NCBI RefSeq assembly: GCF_016741935.1
Contig: NZ_JAERRG010000007.1
Location: 62,001 to 126,000 of the forward strand
From: Streptomyces endocoffeicus
GTDB lineage: Bacteria; Actinomycetota; Actinomycetes; Streptomycetales; Streptomycetaceae
Length of the DNA: 64,000 bases
Direction of reading: 5' to 3'
The notes under the pieces are model-generated. The model saw only the letters and a program-made list of their open reading frames with translations, had not been told where the DNA came from and ran no database searches. Shown piece by piece: positions 1-8,085 of this stretch. The stretch's first letter is position 1. Every line of letters begins with the position of its first letter. Made by a program: the position numbers and the translations under genes.

Positions 1-559
1 CGGGGCGGACCACCTCGCTCTGGAGGGAGCAGATGTTGACGATCTTGCCGTGGCCGCGTGCGGTCATCCGCCGGGCGGCCTCCCGGCCCACCAGGAAGGC
101 GCTGGTGAGGTTGGTGTCCAGGATCTGCCGCCAGGCTTCGTCGGTGAACTCCAGCAGCGGCGCCCGGTTCTGCATTCCGGCGTTGTTGACCAGGATGTCG
201 ATCGGGCCCACCCGCTCCTCGACATCGGCGATGCCGGCGGCGACGGCCGGGCCGTCGGTGACGTCGAACGCGGCGGTGTGCACCTCCGCGCGCCCCGCAC
301 TCCTCTCAGCCCCTGCAGCCCCTGCAGCCCCCGCGCCCCCCACGACCTCGGGCCCGACGCCGCCGGGCCCAACGCCACCGAGTTCGGCGGCGGCGAGTTC
401 GGCGGCGGCCTTCTCCAGGGCCTGCGGATCGCGCCCGTTGAGCACCACCGTGCAGCCGGCCTCCACGAGCCCCCTCGCGAGGGCGTGGCCGATGCCCCGG
501 CTGGAGCCGGTGATCAGCGCGGTGCGGCCCGCGATGTCGAAGAGCGGATGTGTCGTCAT
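1..559 (-). CDS. SDR oxidoreductase, probable gluconate 5-dehydrogenase (3' end outside window)
   Basis: NAD(P)-dependent short-chain dehydrogenase, cut by the left window edge. Translation from ATG at 559 shows the Rossmann motif TGSSRGIG (about residues 17-24) and the ILVNNAG motif. An Ala/Gly-rich insert at about residues 53-85, partly built from 9-bp repeats, is not typical of the family. It lies downstream of gntP and gntK on the same strand, so conversion of gluconate to 5-ketogluconate (IdnO-like) is the natural inference. The active-site YxxxK is not visible because the gene is truncated, so substrate is inferred from context only. Confidence 0.8.
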   Translation of the reverse strand, partial: MTTHPLFDIAGRTALITGSSRGIGHALARGLVEAGCTVVLNGRDPQALEKAAAELAAAELGGVGPGGVGPEVVGGAGAAGAAGAERSAGRAEVHTAAFDVTDGPAVAAGIADVEERVGPIDILVNNAGMQNRAPLLEFTDEAWRQILDTNLTSAFLVGREAARRMTARGHGKIVNICSLQSEVVRP

Positions 560-574
560 GGCGTGGGTACCTCT

Positions 575-640
575 CCGGTTCTCAAGTCACTCCCGTTCTC
601 AAGTCACTCCGGTTCTCAAGTCACCAGTTCCTAGATCACC
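575..640. repeat. 17-bp tandem repeat between gntP stop and SDR start
   Basis: Three 17-bp copies at 575-591, 592-608 and 609-625 (core GTTCTCAAGTCAC) and a fourth degenerate copy at 626-640. The fourth copy contains the gntP stop codon and its last codons, so the array appears to have grown from the gene end. Confidence 0.9.
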
Positions 641-2028
641 AGTGACAGCAGCAGGACGAAGACGAGCCCGACGACGGAGATGATCGTCTCCATCACCGAC
701 CAGGTCCGCACGGTCTGCCCGACGCTCATCCCGAAGTACTCCTTGACCAGCCAGAATCCCGCGTCGTTGACATGGCTGAAGAAGAGCGACCCGGCGCCGA
801 TGGACAGCACCAGCAGCGCCACATGCGTGCTGGACATATCGGCGGCGAGCGGTGTCATGAGCCCGGCGGCCGAGATCGTGGCCACCGTCGCCGAGCCGGT
901 GGCGAGCCGGATGGCGACCGCGATCAGCCAGGCGAGGAGCAGCGCGGAGACGTTCCAGTCCTCCGAGATATCCATGATCATCTTGCCGACGCCGATGTCG
1001 ATGAGGGTCTGCTTGAAGCCGCCGCCCGCGGCGACGATCAGCAGCATCCCGGCGATCGGGGCCAGCGAGTGCTCAACGGTGGAGGAGATCCGGTCCCGGG
1101 TGAAGCCCGCGGGGCGGCCCAGCGTGAACATGCCCACGAGCACCGCCGCCAGCAGCGCGATCAGGGGGGTGCCGATGACGTCGGCGACCCGCTGGACGCC
1201 GTCCTCCGGGTCGTCCACGACGATGTCGACCAGCGCCTTGATCAGCATCAGCACGACCGGCAGCAGCACGGTGAACACGGTGACGCCGAACCCGGGGCGC
1301 CGCTCCAGCTCCTCCGACGGGCGCGTGGGCATCAGCCGGTCCGGCGGGGTGACGTCGACCCAGCGGGCGGCGACGCGCGAGAAGACCGGGCCCGCGATGA
1401 TCGCGGTGGGGACGGCGATGAGGACGCCGAGCGCCAGGGTGATCCCCAGGTCGGCGTGGACCGCGTCGATCGCGGCGAGCGGGCCGGGGTGCGGCGGCAC
1501 CAGACCGTGCATCACGGACAGACCGGCGAGCGCCGGGATGCCGATCCGCATCAGGGAGAAGTTGCCGCGCTTGGCGACCAGCAGCACCACCGGGATCATC
1601 AGCACCATGCCGACCTCGAAGAAGAGCGGCAGCCCGATGATCCCCGCGATCAGCACCATGGCCCAGGGCATCGTCTTGTTGTTCGCCCTGGCGAGGATCG
1701 TGTCGACGATCTGGTCGGCGCCGCCGGAGTCGGCGAGCAGCTTGCCCAGGATCGCGCCGAGGGCGATCAGCACGCCGACGCCCGCGACGGTCGATCCGAG
1801 ACCGGCCGAGAAGCTGGTGATGACCTTGTCGAGCGGGGCTCCCGCGACGGCGCCGAGCGCCAGGGAGCCGATCGTCAGCGACAGAAACGCGTGCAGCTTG
1901 GTCTGGGTGATGAGCAGGACGAGAACGGCTATGCCGACGAGGACGGCTATGCCGAGCTGTGCGTGACCGGCCGACGTGATCGGGTCGACGGTGTCCGCTG
2001 CCAGCATCTCGGCGCTGAGTCTGGTCAC
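631..2028 (-). CDS. gntP: GntP family gluconate:H+ symporter
   Basis: Integral membrane gluconate permease of about 465 residues, close to the usual 440-460 of the family, with a dozen or so hydrophobic segments. GntP signatures visible are HGLVPPHPGPLAAID in the middle and HVNDAGFWLVKEYFG near the C-terminus. I chose GTG at 2028 because AGGAAA lies 6 nt upstream; an ATG at 2088 would overlap the kinase gene by 40 nt. It sits between gluconokinase and the SDR gene in one operon, so it supplies the substrate for both. Control is probably by the divergent GntR. Confidence 0.92.
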   Translation of the reverse strand: MTRLSAEMLAADTVDPITSAGHAQLGIAVLVGIAVLVLLITQTKLHAFLSLTIGSLALGAVAGAPLDKVITSFSAGLGSTVAGVGVLIALGAILGKLLADSGGADQIVDTILARANNKTMPWAMVLIAGIIGLPLFFEVGMVLMIPVVLLVAKRGNFSLMRIGIPALAGLSVMHGLVPPHPGPLAAIDAVHADLGITLALGVLIAVPTAIIAGPVFSRVAARWVDVTPPDRLMPTRPSEELERRPGFGVTVFTVLLPVVLMLIKALVDIVVDDPEDGVQRVADVIGTPLIALLAAVLVGMFTLGRPAGFTRDRISSTVEHSLAPIAGMLLIVAAGGGFKQTLIDIGVGKMIMDISEDWNVSALLLAWLIAVAIRLATGSATVATISAAGLMTPLAADMSSTHVALLVLSIGAGSLFFSHVNDAGFWLVKEYFGMSVGQTVRTWSVMETIISVVGLVFVLLLSLVI

Positions 2029-2048
2029 GGCGGGTTTCCTAACGTGCG

Positions 2049-2561
2049 TTACTGGTGTTCGAGCCGCCGCAGTTCGGCGGCGGCCCACTCGGTGATGACC
2101 TCGGGTTCGGGGGAGATGTCCACGGCGACGCCGTACTCGTCCGGCTGGAGCGGTTCGAGCGTGGCGAGCTGCGAGTCGAGCAGGTCCCCGGAGAAGAAGT
2201 GGCCCTTGCGCTCCTTCATCCGCTCGGCGATCCGCTCGCGGTCGCCGGTCAGATGGAGGAAGACGATGCCGGGGGCGGCGGACCGCAGCCGGTCGCGGTA
2301 CATCCGCTTGAGCGCGGAGCAGCTCACCACTCCCCCGCCCTCGGCGTGGTCGTGGGCCCAGGCGCCGATGGCGTCCAGCCAGGGGCGTCGGTCGTCGTCG
2401 TCCAGCGGGGTCCCGGCCGACATCTTGGCGATGTTGGCCGGCGGGTGGAAGTCGTCGGCCTCGGCGTACGGGACGCCGAGCTCCTCCGCCAGCAGAGGGC
2501 CGATCGTGGTCTTGCCCGTTCCGGACACTCCCATGACCACGACAACCTGGGGGGCGTGCAT
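2049..2561 (-). CDS. gntK: Gluconokinase
   Basis: ATP-dependent phosphorylation of gluconate to 6-phosphogluconate, feeding the pentose phosphate pathway. The product from ATG 2561 is 170 residues, the usual size of GntK/IdnK. The P-loop GVSGTGKTT is at about residues 11-19, followed by the family stretch EADDFHPPANIAKMSAG and by SCSALKRMYRDRLR. An in-frame ATG at 2657 would add 32 Arg-rich residues and would cover the promoter palindromes, so I prefer 2561 (GCGAGG upstream). First gene of the gluconate operon, 20 nt before gntP. Confidence 0.93.
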   Translation of the reverse strand: MHAPQVVVVMGVSGTGKTTIGPLLAEELGVPYAEADDFHPPANIAKMSAGTPLDDDDRRPWLDAIGAWAHDHAEGGGVVSCSALKRMYRDRLRSAAPGIVFLHLTGDRERIAERMKERKGHFFSGDLLDSQLATLEPLQPDEYGVAVDISPEPEVITEWAAAELRRLEHQ

Positions 2562-2620
2562 GTGTGTGAAACCTCGCTGTCTTCTTCGACCTCGGCGCCG
2601 CCGGACACTCAACCCCACAG

Positions 2621-2656
2621 ATACGACGTATTCAAGAGTCCGTGACTTAAAAGTCA
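2621..2656. promoter_or_regulatory. Two palindromes in the gntK/gntR divergent promoter
   Basis: ATACGACGTAT at 2621-2631 is an inverted repeat with a one-base centre, and TGACTTAAAAGTCA at 2643-2656 has perfect 6-bp arms around AA. Both lie between divergent gluconokinase and gntR, in unusually AT-rich sequence. They are candidate GntR operators; the assignment is inference. Confidence 0.5.
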
Positions 2657-2683
2657 TACTTATTTGTGGGACGGGTGGCCGCG

Positions 2684-2689
2684 TAGGCT
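2684..2689 (+). promoter_or_regulatory. Leaderless -10 element of gntR
   Basis: TAGGCT ends 6 nt before the ATG at 2696 and there is no Shine-Dalgarno, so transcription probably starts at or next to the start codon. Confidence 0.5.
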
Positions 2690-2695
2690 GAGCGC

Positions 2696-3457
2696 ATGGA
2701 CGAACAGGGGCCCGAGGGCCGTGGCCAGAGGCCCAGGGACCAGGGGTCCAGGGGCCAGGGACCCAGGGGACAGGGGCTGCACGACCGCGTCCTGGAATCC
2801 CTGGGCCCCGCGATCACCGCGGGCGACTACCCGCCCGGCACGGTGCTGCGCACGGACGAACTGGAGCGGCGCTACGACGTCTCCCGCACGGTCGTCCGAG
2901 AGGCGGTGCGGGTCCTGGAGTCCATGCACCTGGTGGAGTCCCGCCGCCGGGTCGGCGTGACCGTACGCCCCACCGAGGAGTGGGACGTCTTCGACCCCCA
3001 GATCATCCGCTGGCGCCTGGCCGGACCCGACCGCCCCCGCCAGCTCCGCTCCCTCACCGCCCTGCGCTCGGCCATCGAGCCCGCGGCCGCCGGGCTGGCC
3101 GCCGAGCACGCCACGCCGGAGCAGTGCGCCGAACTCACCGAGCACGCGCTCAACATGGTGGCCACCTCGCGCGGCCAGCAGCTCCCCGCGTATCTGGTCC
3201 ACGACGTGGCCTTCCACCGCGTGATCCTGCGCGCCTCGGGCAATGAGATGTTCGCCCGCCTCGGCGACGTCGTCGCGGAGGTCCTCACCGGCCGCACCCA
3301 GCACCGCGTCATGTTCAGCGACCCCGACCCGGAGGCGGTCACCCTCCACGTCCGGGTGGCCGAAGCGGTTCGCGCGGGCGACGCGGAGGCGGCGGAGCGC
3401 TATACGAAGGAGATCACCGTGGGCGCGCTGCGGGAGCTGGACATCCTGGCGCCCTGA
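2696..3457 (+). CDS. gntR: FadR-subfamily GntR transcriptional regulator of gluconate genes
   Basis: DNA-binding repressor of 253 residues. The N-terminal winged helix (about 28-95) includes DELERRYDVSRTVVREAVRV, and the C-terminal half is an all-helical FCD ligand domain with the conserved HDVAFHRVILRASGN. The first 27 residues are a Gln/Gly/Arg-rich run made by a degenerate 9-bp DNA repeat. It is divergent from the gluconate kinase/permease operon, the usual layout for an autoregulated gluconate sensor. The true ligand (gluconate or 6-phosphogluconate) cannot be read from sequence. Confidence 0.85.
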   Translation: MDEQGPEGRGQRPRDQGSRGQGPRGQGLHDRVLESLGPAITAGDYPPGTVLRTDELERRYDVSRTVVREAVRVLESMHLVESRRRVGVTVRPTEEWDVFDPQIIRWRLAGPDRPRQLRSLTALRSAIEPAAAGLAAEHATPEQCAELTEHALNMVATSRGQQLPAYLVHDVAFHRVILRASGNEMFARLGDVVAEVLTGRTQHRVMFSDPDPEAVTLHVRVAEAVRAGDAEAAERYTKEITVGALRELDILAP

Positions 3458-3643
3458 GCCTGCGCTCCGCACCGGCCGCCGTCTGTTGAGTGCGGGTTTC
3501 GCTTCGCGCCTTCGGCGCCTTTGAGCAGCGGGGCAGGGGGTGGGGGCGCGGGCCGCGTCGCCGGGCGCCGGGGCTGTGGGGTGGGCGCCGGTGGCGGCTT
3601 CCGCACTCGGTGGCCCGGGGCGCTCCGGACTGCGAACGGCGGG

Positions 3644-3724
3644 GGTCCGGGTACCCCTTCCGAAAAATGCTTGATATGGCGCAACTAATACATCAAGCGT
3701 TTTCGGGAGGGGGGTACCCGGACC
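3644..3724. repeat. Long near-perfect inverted repeat in a convergent intergenic region
   Basis: Left arm 3644-3675 and right arm 3692-3724 pair over about 28 of 32 positions: GGTCCGGGTACCCC then CCGAAAA then GCTTGAT on both arms. The 16-nt loop ATGGCGCAACTAATAC is AT-rich for this genome. It could be a bidirectional terminator for gntR and the SDR gene, but the arms are much longer than other terminators here, so a MITE-like palindromic element is possible. The rest of 3458-3759 holds no recognisable gene. Confidence 0.75.
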
Positions 3725-3759
3725 TCCTCCGGTACGGCGTCGACCTGAGCCCGCCCGGG

Positions 3760-4509
3760 TCAGATCTGGTTCTCACCCCCGTCGACGTAGAAGTTGGCGC
3801 CGAGGATGAAGCTGCTCTGCTCGGAGGCGAGGAACGCCACCAGCCCGGCGACCTCCTCCGGGCGCCCCATCCGGCCGATCGCGACGTTCGCGGCGAGGTG
3901 TGCCTTGAAGTCGGCCGCGTTGTCCTCGCCTGCGAGGGCCGTGATCGCCGGAGTGTCGATCGGGCCCGGCGAGATCGCGTTGACCCGGATGCCGCGCCCC
4001 TTGAGCTCGTTGGCCCAGGTCCGCGCGAAGGACCGGATCGCGGCCTTGGACGCCGCGTAGACGCCGAACGCCTCCGTGCCGTTGTCGGCGGCGGTGGAGG
4101 CGTTGAGGATCACCGAGGCGCCCTCGTTGAGCAGCGGCAGCGCCTTCTGCACGGTGAAGAGCTTGCCCCGCACATTGACGGCGAAGGTCCGGTCGAGGTG
4201 TTCCTCGGTGACCTCCTCCAGCGTGGCGAAGTCGGCGGTCGCGGCGTTCGCGAAGACCACGTCCAGACCCCGACCCCGGGCGCGGACCGCGTCGTAGAGC
4301 CGGTCCAGGTCGGCCAGGTTGGTGACGTCACCCGCCACCGCGGTGGCCCCCGCCGGGCCGATGGCCTCGACGGCCGCGTCCAGCTCGGCCTTCCGCCGGC
4401 CGGTGATGAACACATGCGCGCCCTCGGCCGCCAGCCGTACGGCGGTGGCCAAGCCGATCCCGGTGCCGCCGCCGGTGATGACGGCGGTCTTGCCCTCAAG
4501 CTGTCCCAT
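3760..4509 (-). CDS. SDR family NAD(P)-dependent oxidoreductase
   Basis: Classical 249-residue short-chain dehydrogenase. TGGGTGIG (12-19) binds the nucleotide, VYAASKAA supplies the catalytic Tyr and Lys, NAST supplies the Ser, and SPGPIDTP follows. The usual NNAG is replaced by NAAT, as in many actinobacterial relatives. ATG 4509 has GGGGAGG 8 nt upstream. It is divergent from a TetR regulator whose probable operators cover both promoters, a common quinone- or xenobiotic-responsive pair. Substrate unknown. Confidence 0.85.
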   Translation of the reverse strand: MGQLEGKTAVITGGGTGIGLATAVRLAAEGAHVFITGRRKAELDAAVEAIGPAGATAVAGDVTNLADLDRLYDAVRARGRGLDVVFANAATADFATLEEVTEEHLDRTFAVNVRGKLFTVQKALPLLNEGASVILNASTAADNGTEAFGVYAASKAAIRSFARTWANELKGRGIRVNAISPGPIDTPAITALAGEDNAADFKAHLAANVAIGRMGRPEEVAGLVAFLASEQSSFILGANFYVDGGENQI

Positions 4510-4533
4510 GTCAATGACCTCCCCAAATTTCGG

Positions 4534-4582
4534 TACCGTTCGGTACTGAAATGGAGCGTAGCGCACTTCTGAACCGATCGGT
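4534..4582. promoter_or_regulatory. Paired TetR operator candidates
   Basis: TACCGTTCGGTA (4534-4545) and ACCGATCGGT (4573-4582) are inverted repeats, and each is embedded in the shared sequence CGGTACTGAA. They lie between the divergent SDR and tetR genes; the second overlaps the tetR -35 region. Repression of both genes by the TetR protein is inferred. Confidence 0.65.
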
Positions 4583-4592
4583 ACTGAAGAGG

Positions 4593-4598
4593 TATGCT
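4593..4598 (+). promoter_or_regulatory. Leaderless -10 element of tetR
   Basis: TATGCT ends 7 nt before ATG 4606. This favours the 4606 start over the ATG at 4594, which would lie inside the -10 box. Confidence 0.5.
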
Positions 4599-4605
4599 CA
4601 ACGGC

Positions 4606-5235
4606 ATGAGCACGCGGCAGCAGGCACCGATCGGCCGACCGAGGGGTTTCGACACCGACGAGGCCCTCGAGCGCGCCATGCGGGTCTTCTGGGAGCAGGG
4701 CTACGAAGGCGCCAGCCTCACCGACCTGACCAGCGCCATGGGCATCACCCGCACCAGCATGTACGCGGCCTTCGGCAACAAGGAGGACCTGTTCCGCAAG
4801 GCCCTGGAGCGCTACTCGGAGGGCCCCGCCGCGTACGCGGACCGGGCCATGCGGGAACCCACCGCCCGGCAGGTGGCCACCTCGTTCCTCCACGGCTCCG
4901 TCCGGGCCAACACCCGCCCCGGCTGCCCCGCCGGATGCCTCGGCGTCCAGGGTTCCCTCGCCGCGGGCGACCCCGGACGCAGCGCCCGCGACGCCCTCAT
5001 CGCCTGGCGCAACGAGGGCACGGCCCGCCTCCGCGACCGGTTCCGGCGGGCCGTCGACGAAGGCGACCTGCCACCGGACACCGATCCCGGAGTGCTCGCC
5101 CGCTACCTCATGACCGTGGCGAACGGCATGGCCGTCCAAGCGGCCAGCGGCGCCACCCAGGAGGAGCTGCAGCAGGTGGCCGACGTGGCGCTGCGCAACT
5201 GGCCGCCCGCGCAGGGGGCGTCCGACGGCTCGTGA
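4606..5235 (+). CDS. TetR/AcrR family transcriptional regulator
   Basis: 209-residue repressor. The N-terminal helix-turn-helix runs about 12-60 with SLTDLTSAMGITRTSMYAAF followed by GNKEDLFRKALERY, the form seen in regulators of SDR and oxidoreductase genes. The C-terminal helical domain would bind an unknown small ligand. It is divergent from the SDR gene, with two palindromes between them. The start at 4606 is supported by a TANNNT box 7 nt upstream. After the stop, 5236-5350 contains only GC hairpins. Confidence 0.85.
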   Translation: MSTRQQAPIGRPRGFDTDEALERAMRVFWEQGYEGASLTDLTSAMGITRTSMYAAFGNKEDLFRKALERYSEGPAAYADRAMREPTARQVATSFLHGSVRANTRPGCPAGCLGVQGSLAAGDPGRSARDALIAWRNEGTARLRDRFRRAVDEGDLPPDTDPGVLARYLMTVANGMAVQAASGATQEELQQVADVALRNWPPAQGASDGS

Positions 5236-5299
5236 CGCCCGCGGGCGCCCGCGGCGGGCTGGTCGCTCCCGTTCCGGCCCCTCCCCGCGGCACCGATAC

Positions 5300-5331
5300 G
5301 CGGCTCCGCCGCATGGCGGGGCTTCGCCCCG
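5300..5331. terminator. Tandem GC hairpins between convergent tetR and P450 genes
   Basis: GCGGC-TCC-GCCGC (5300-5312) and CGGGGC-TTC-GCCCCG (5317-5331), no U-tract. The first hairpin and its flanks recur at 33886-33908, also in a convergent gap, so this is a dispersed terminator-like repeat. Confidence 0.5.
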
Positions 5332-5350
5332 AACTCCGCCACTCCGCGTC

Positions 5351-6604
5351 TCAAGCGATGCGCGGGGTGAGGCGTTCGAAGGCGACCGGGAGGTGGTCCG
5401 GCCCGCGCAGGATGGCGTTTTCCCGGTACGGCGGCGGGTCGGCGACCAGGCGCGGTCCGTGGAGGCTGTGGACCAGGGCGGTGAGGGCTATCTGCGCCTC
5501 CGCCCGCGCCAGGGTGGCGCCGACGCAGTAGTGGATGCCGCCGCCGAAGCCGAGGTGGGCGTTGTCACGGCGGTCGGGGACGAAGCGGTCGGGGTCCTCG
5601 AAGCGGCGGGGGTCGCGGTTGCCCGCGGCGAGCATGAGGCGGATACGGGAGCCCTTGGGGATGGTGGTACCGGCGATGTCGATGTCGGCCAGGGCGCTGC
5701 GGCCGGACATCTGCACGGGCGGGTCGTAGCGCAGCACCTCCTCCACCAGCGTGGTGGCCAGGTCGGGATCGGTGCGCAGCCGGGCGAGGGCGTCGGGGTG
5801 ACGCAGCAGGGCGAGGGTGCCGTTGGCGATCAGGTTGACGGTGGTTTCGTGACCGGCGATCAGCAGCAGGCCCAGGGTGACGCGCAGTTGCACCGGGTCC
5901 ATCACCTCGTCGGGATCCTCGTGGCGCATCAGACCGGACAGCAAGTCATCGCCAGGGTCGGCGCGGCGCCGGGTGATGAGCCCTTCGAGGTAGTGGACCA
6001 ACTCGTCGCGGGCCTGGTCCAGTTCGCGGAGCTCCTCTTCGGTCTGGGTGTCGATGGGGTCCAGGCCCCGGGTGAGCCGGCGGGCGAGGCTGCCGAAGAG
6101 GGGCTCGTCCTCGCGGGGCACGCCGAGCAGTTCGCAGATCACCGTGACCGGCAGCGGGTACGCCAGGTCGGCGACGACGTCGAGTTGGCCCGGCTGGTCG
6201 CCGGCGCGGGCGTCGAGGAGCCGGCTGACCAGCTCGCCGAGGTGGTCGCGCATGCCCATGATCCGGGGGATGAACTCCTGGGTGACCACGCGCCGGAGCT
6301 GGTCGTGGCGGGGCGGGTCCTGCAGAAGCAGGCTCCTGGCCTCCTTGGGGGTCTTGTTCAGCGGGTCGAGCCGGTCGGCGCTGCAGCGCGGGTCGTGCAG
6401 CAGCTGCCCGATCTCCCGGTGGCCGCTGACCAGCCAGGAGCCGTCGTCCGTACGGGCGACCGGATGGCGGCGCAGCTGGGCGTAGTACGGGTAGGGGTTG
6501 GGGCGGTTGTCGTACCGCAGGACCTGGGCGAACAGGTCGGTGGCCGAAAGCGCGGTGGATGCCGAAGGCGCGGTGGATGCCGAACGCGTGGCGGATGTCG
6601 TCAT
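5351..6604 (-). CDS. Cytochrome P450
   Basis: Soluble bacterial class I P450 monooxygenase of 417 residues. The I-helix oxygen-activation motif AGHETT is at 250-255, ExxR is E289-R292 in EEVLRYDPP, and the haem-ligand loop FGGGIHYC has the axial Cys at 360. The N-terminus (residues 2-20) is a low-complexity Ala/Ser/Thr run from a degenerate 15-bp repeat. Its ATG overlaps the TGA of the reductase gene by 4 nt, so it is translationally coupled to a redox partner. No ferredoxin gene is adjacent. Substrate unknown. Confidence 0.93.
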   Translation of the reverse strand: MTTSATRSASTAPSASTALSATDLFAQVLRYDNRPNPYPYYAQLRRHPVARTDDGSWLVSGHREIGQLLHDPRCSADRLDPLNKTPKEARSLLLQDPPRHDQLRRVVTQEFIPRIMGMRDHLGELVSRLLDARAGDQPGQLDVVADLAYPLPVTVICELLGVPREDEPLFGSLARRLTRGLDPIDTQTEEELRELDQARDELVHYLEGLITRRRADPGDDLLSGLMRHEDPDEVMDPVQLRVTLGLLLIAGHETTVNLIANGTLALLRHPDALARLRTDPDLATTLVEEVLRYDPPVQMSGRSALADIDIAGTTIPKGSRIRLMLAAGNRDPRRFEDPDRFVPDRRDNAHLGFGGGIHYCVGATLARAEAQIALTALVHSLHGPRLVADPPPYRENAILRGPDHLPVAFERLTPRIA

Positions 6605-7917
6605 GAGAGCTCTCCGTTCACCGGTGTGCGGATGTCGTGGTCCGGGGCGCCGCCGGCATCACGGCCGGGGAACGCCGCGTCGACGGGCTCGAGGTGGGCC
6701 GGGCCGTCGGTGGCACCCAGCAGGGGCGGGAACGGTGCGCGGGCCTCGATGAGGGCCGCATAGCCGTCCAGTACGCGGGGGGAGTCGACCGCGACGGCGG
6801 CCACCAGCCTGCCCTTGAGGCCGTAGGCGGCGACGAACCGGCGCTGGTCGAGGGCGCCTTGGGCGACGACGACCTGGTCGGCGACGCCCGGCAGCCCGAT
6901 GGACTTGAGGTAGCGGCCGAACTGGTGGGACCAGAACGCGGGCAGCGGCTGGTGGACGCGCCGCCCGCCCGGTCCGTGGGTGATGTTGTGCGCGGCGGTG
7001 CGCGCCTGGGCGACCGCGTTGTCCCAGTGGTCCAGGCGCAGCAGCTCCCCGGGGAAGAGGGGGTGCGGCCGGCGGGCGACGTCACCGGCGACGAACACCT
7101 CCCCGACCGGCCGCCCGTCGGTGGCCACGGCCCGGCAGCCGTCGTCGCTCACCACGCCGCGATGGTCGGCGGAGAGCCCGGAGCCGGTCAGCCACTCGGT
7201 GTTGGCCAGGGCGCCGGTGGCGACCACGGCCACCTCGGCGTCCACCGCCGTGCCGTCGGCCAGCACGGCCCGGCGCAACCGGCCGGACGGATCGCCCTCC
7301 AGGGCGTGGACCGTGGCGTTCGGCCGCAGGTCCACCCCCGCCTCGCGGTACCAGTCGGCGACGGCCCGGCCGATCACCCCGCCCAGCGCACTGGCCAGCG
7401 GCACCGCGCCGCGCTGGGTCACGGTCACCGCTATTCCCAACTCCCGGCAGGTGGAGGCGACTTCGCCACCGGTGAAGCCCGCCCCGATGACCAGCACCCG
7501 GGAGGGACCGGCCGCCAGCGCGCCGCGCAGCCGCTCGGCGTCCTCGCGGGTGCGCAGCGTGTGCACACCCTCCAGACCGCCCCCGGCCCGCCCGGGCCAG
7601 GGGCGCGCCCGGGTGCCGGTGGCGATCAGCAGCCGGTCGTACGCCACCCACCGGCCATCGGCCAGCTCCACCCGGTGGCCGGGCACATCCAGCCCGGTGG
7701 CGGGGGTGCCCAGCAGCCAGCGGGCGTCGATGTCGCGGACCCGGGGCAGCCCGATGTGGTCGGGGCTCAACCGCCCGGCGAGCACCGCCTTCGACAGCGG
7801 CGGCCGGTCGTACGGCTCATGGGGCTCGTCCCCGATCACGGTGAGCTCCCCGGTGAACCCCTCGTCGCGCAGGGCCTCGGCCGCGCGCAACCCGGCCAGC
7901 GAGGCGCCCACCACCAC
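6601..7917 (-). CDS. FAD-dependent ferredoxin reductase
   Basis: NAD(P)H:ferredoxin reductase of the pyridine nucleotide-disulfide family, likely electron source for the coupled P450. Visible are the FAD motif VVVGASLAG at the N-terminus, the NAD motif VIGAGFTGGEVAS in the middle, and VFVAGDVAR before the C-terminal reductase domain. Start choice is awkward: no in-frame ATG lies near the fold. GTG 7917 has CGGAG 4 nt upstream and gives 438 residues, but it trims the protein almost to the first beta strand. GTG codons at 8052 or 8073 would add 45-52 Arg-rich residues. Confidence 0.88.
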   Translation of the reverse strand: MVVGASLAGLRAAEALRDEGFTGELTVIGDEPHEPYDRPPLSKAVLAGRLSPDHIGLPRVRDIDARWLLGTPATGLDVPGHRVELADGRWVAYDRLLIATGTRARPWPGRAGGGLEGVHTLRTREDAERLRGALAAGPSRVLVIGAGFTGGEVASTCRELGIAVTVTQRGAVPLASALGGVIGRAVADWYREAGVDLRPNATVHALEGDPSGRLRRAVLADGTAVDAEVAVVATGALANTEWLTGSGLSADHRGVVSDDGCRAVATDGRPVGEVFVAGDVARRPHPLFPGELLRLDHWDNAVAQARTAAHNITHGPGGRRVHQPLPAFWSHQFGRYLKSIGLPGVADQVVVAQGALDQRRFVAAYGLKGRLVAAVAVDSPRVLDGYAALIEARAPFPPLLGATDGPAHLEPVDAAFPGRDAGGAPDHDIRTPVNGELS

Positions 7918-8049
7918 GATCCGCTCCGTGCGCGGCGACCGATCCGGGGGCTTGGGCGGAGCCCATCGGCTGATCGTTCCGCAACCGCGCAAAGAGCCGC
8001 TTGGCCCGCGCCTTGGCGGACGAAGGCTCCCCTCGTGCGAGCGGATGCG

Positions 8050-8085
8050 CACTTTACGTAGCGAGTCGGATACATTGCGTAAGTG
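8050..8085 (+). promoter_or_regulatory. Promoter with imperfect inverted repeat upstream of the lipoprotein gene
   Basis: CACTTTACG (8050-8058) and CGTAAGTG (8078-8085) form an imperfect inverted repeat. Inside it, TACATT (8071-8076) ends 6 nt before the GTG start at 8083, consistent with a leaderless transcript under operator control. Confidence 0.45.

Noticed and set aside
772..2691. A 639-codon plus-strand frame opposite gntP and gntK
   Set aside because: Composition is Arg/Asp/Gly/His-rich antisense of clear genes, with no ribosome binding site and no recognisable domain.
7900..8000. Frameshift at the reductase N-terminus, using ATG 7967
   Set aside because: That ATG is out of frame, and its product does not match the family after a short distance. 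A GTG start at 7917 with a ribosome binding site explains the region without an error.
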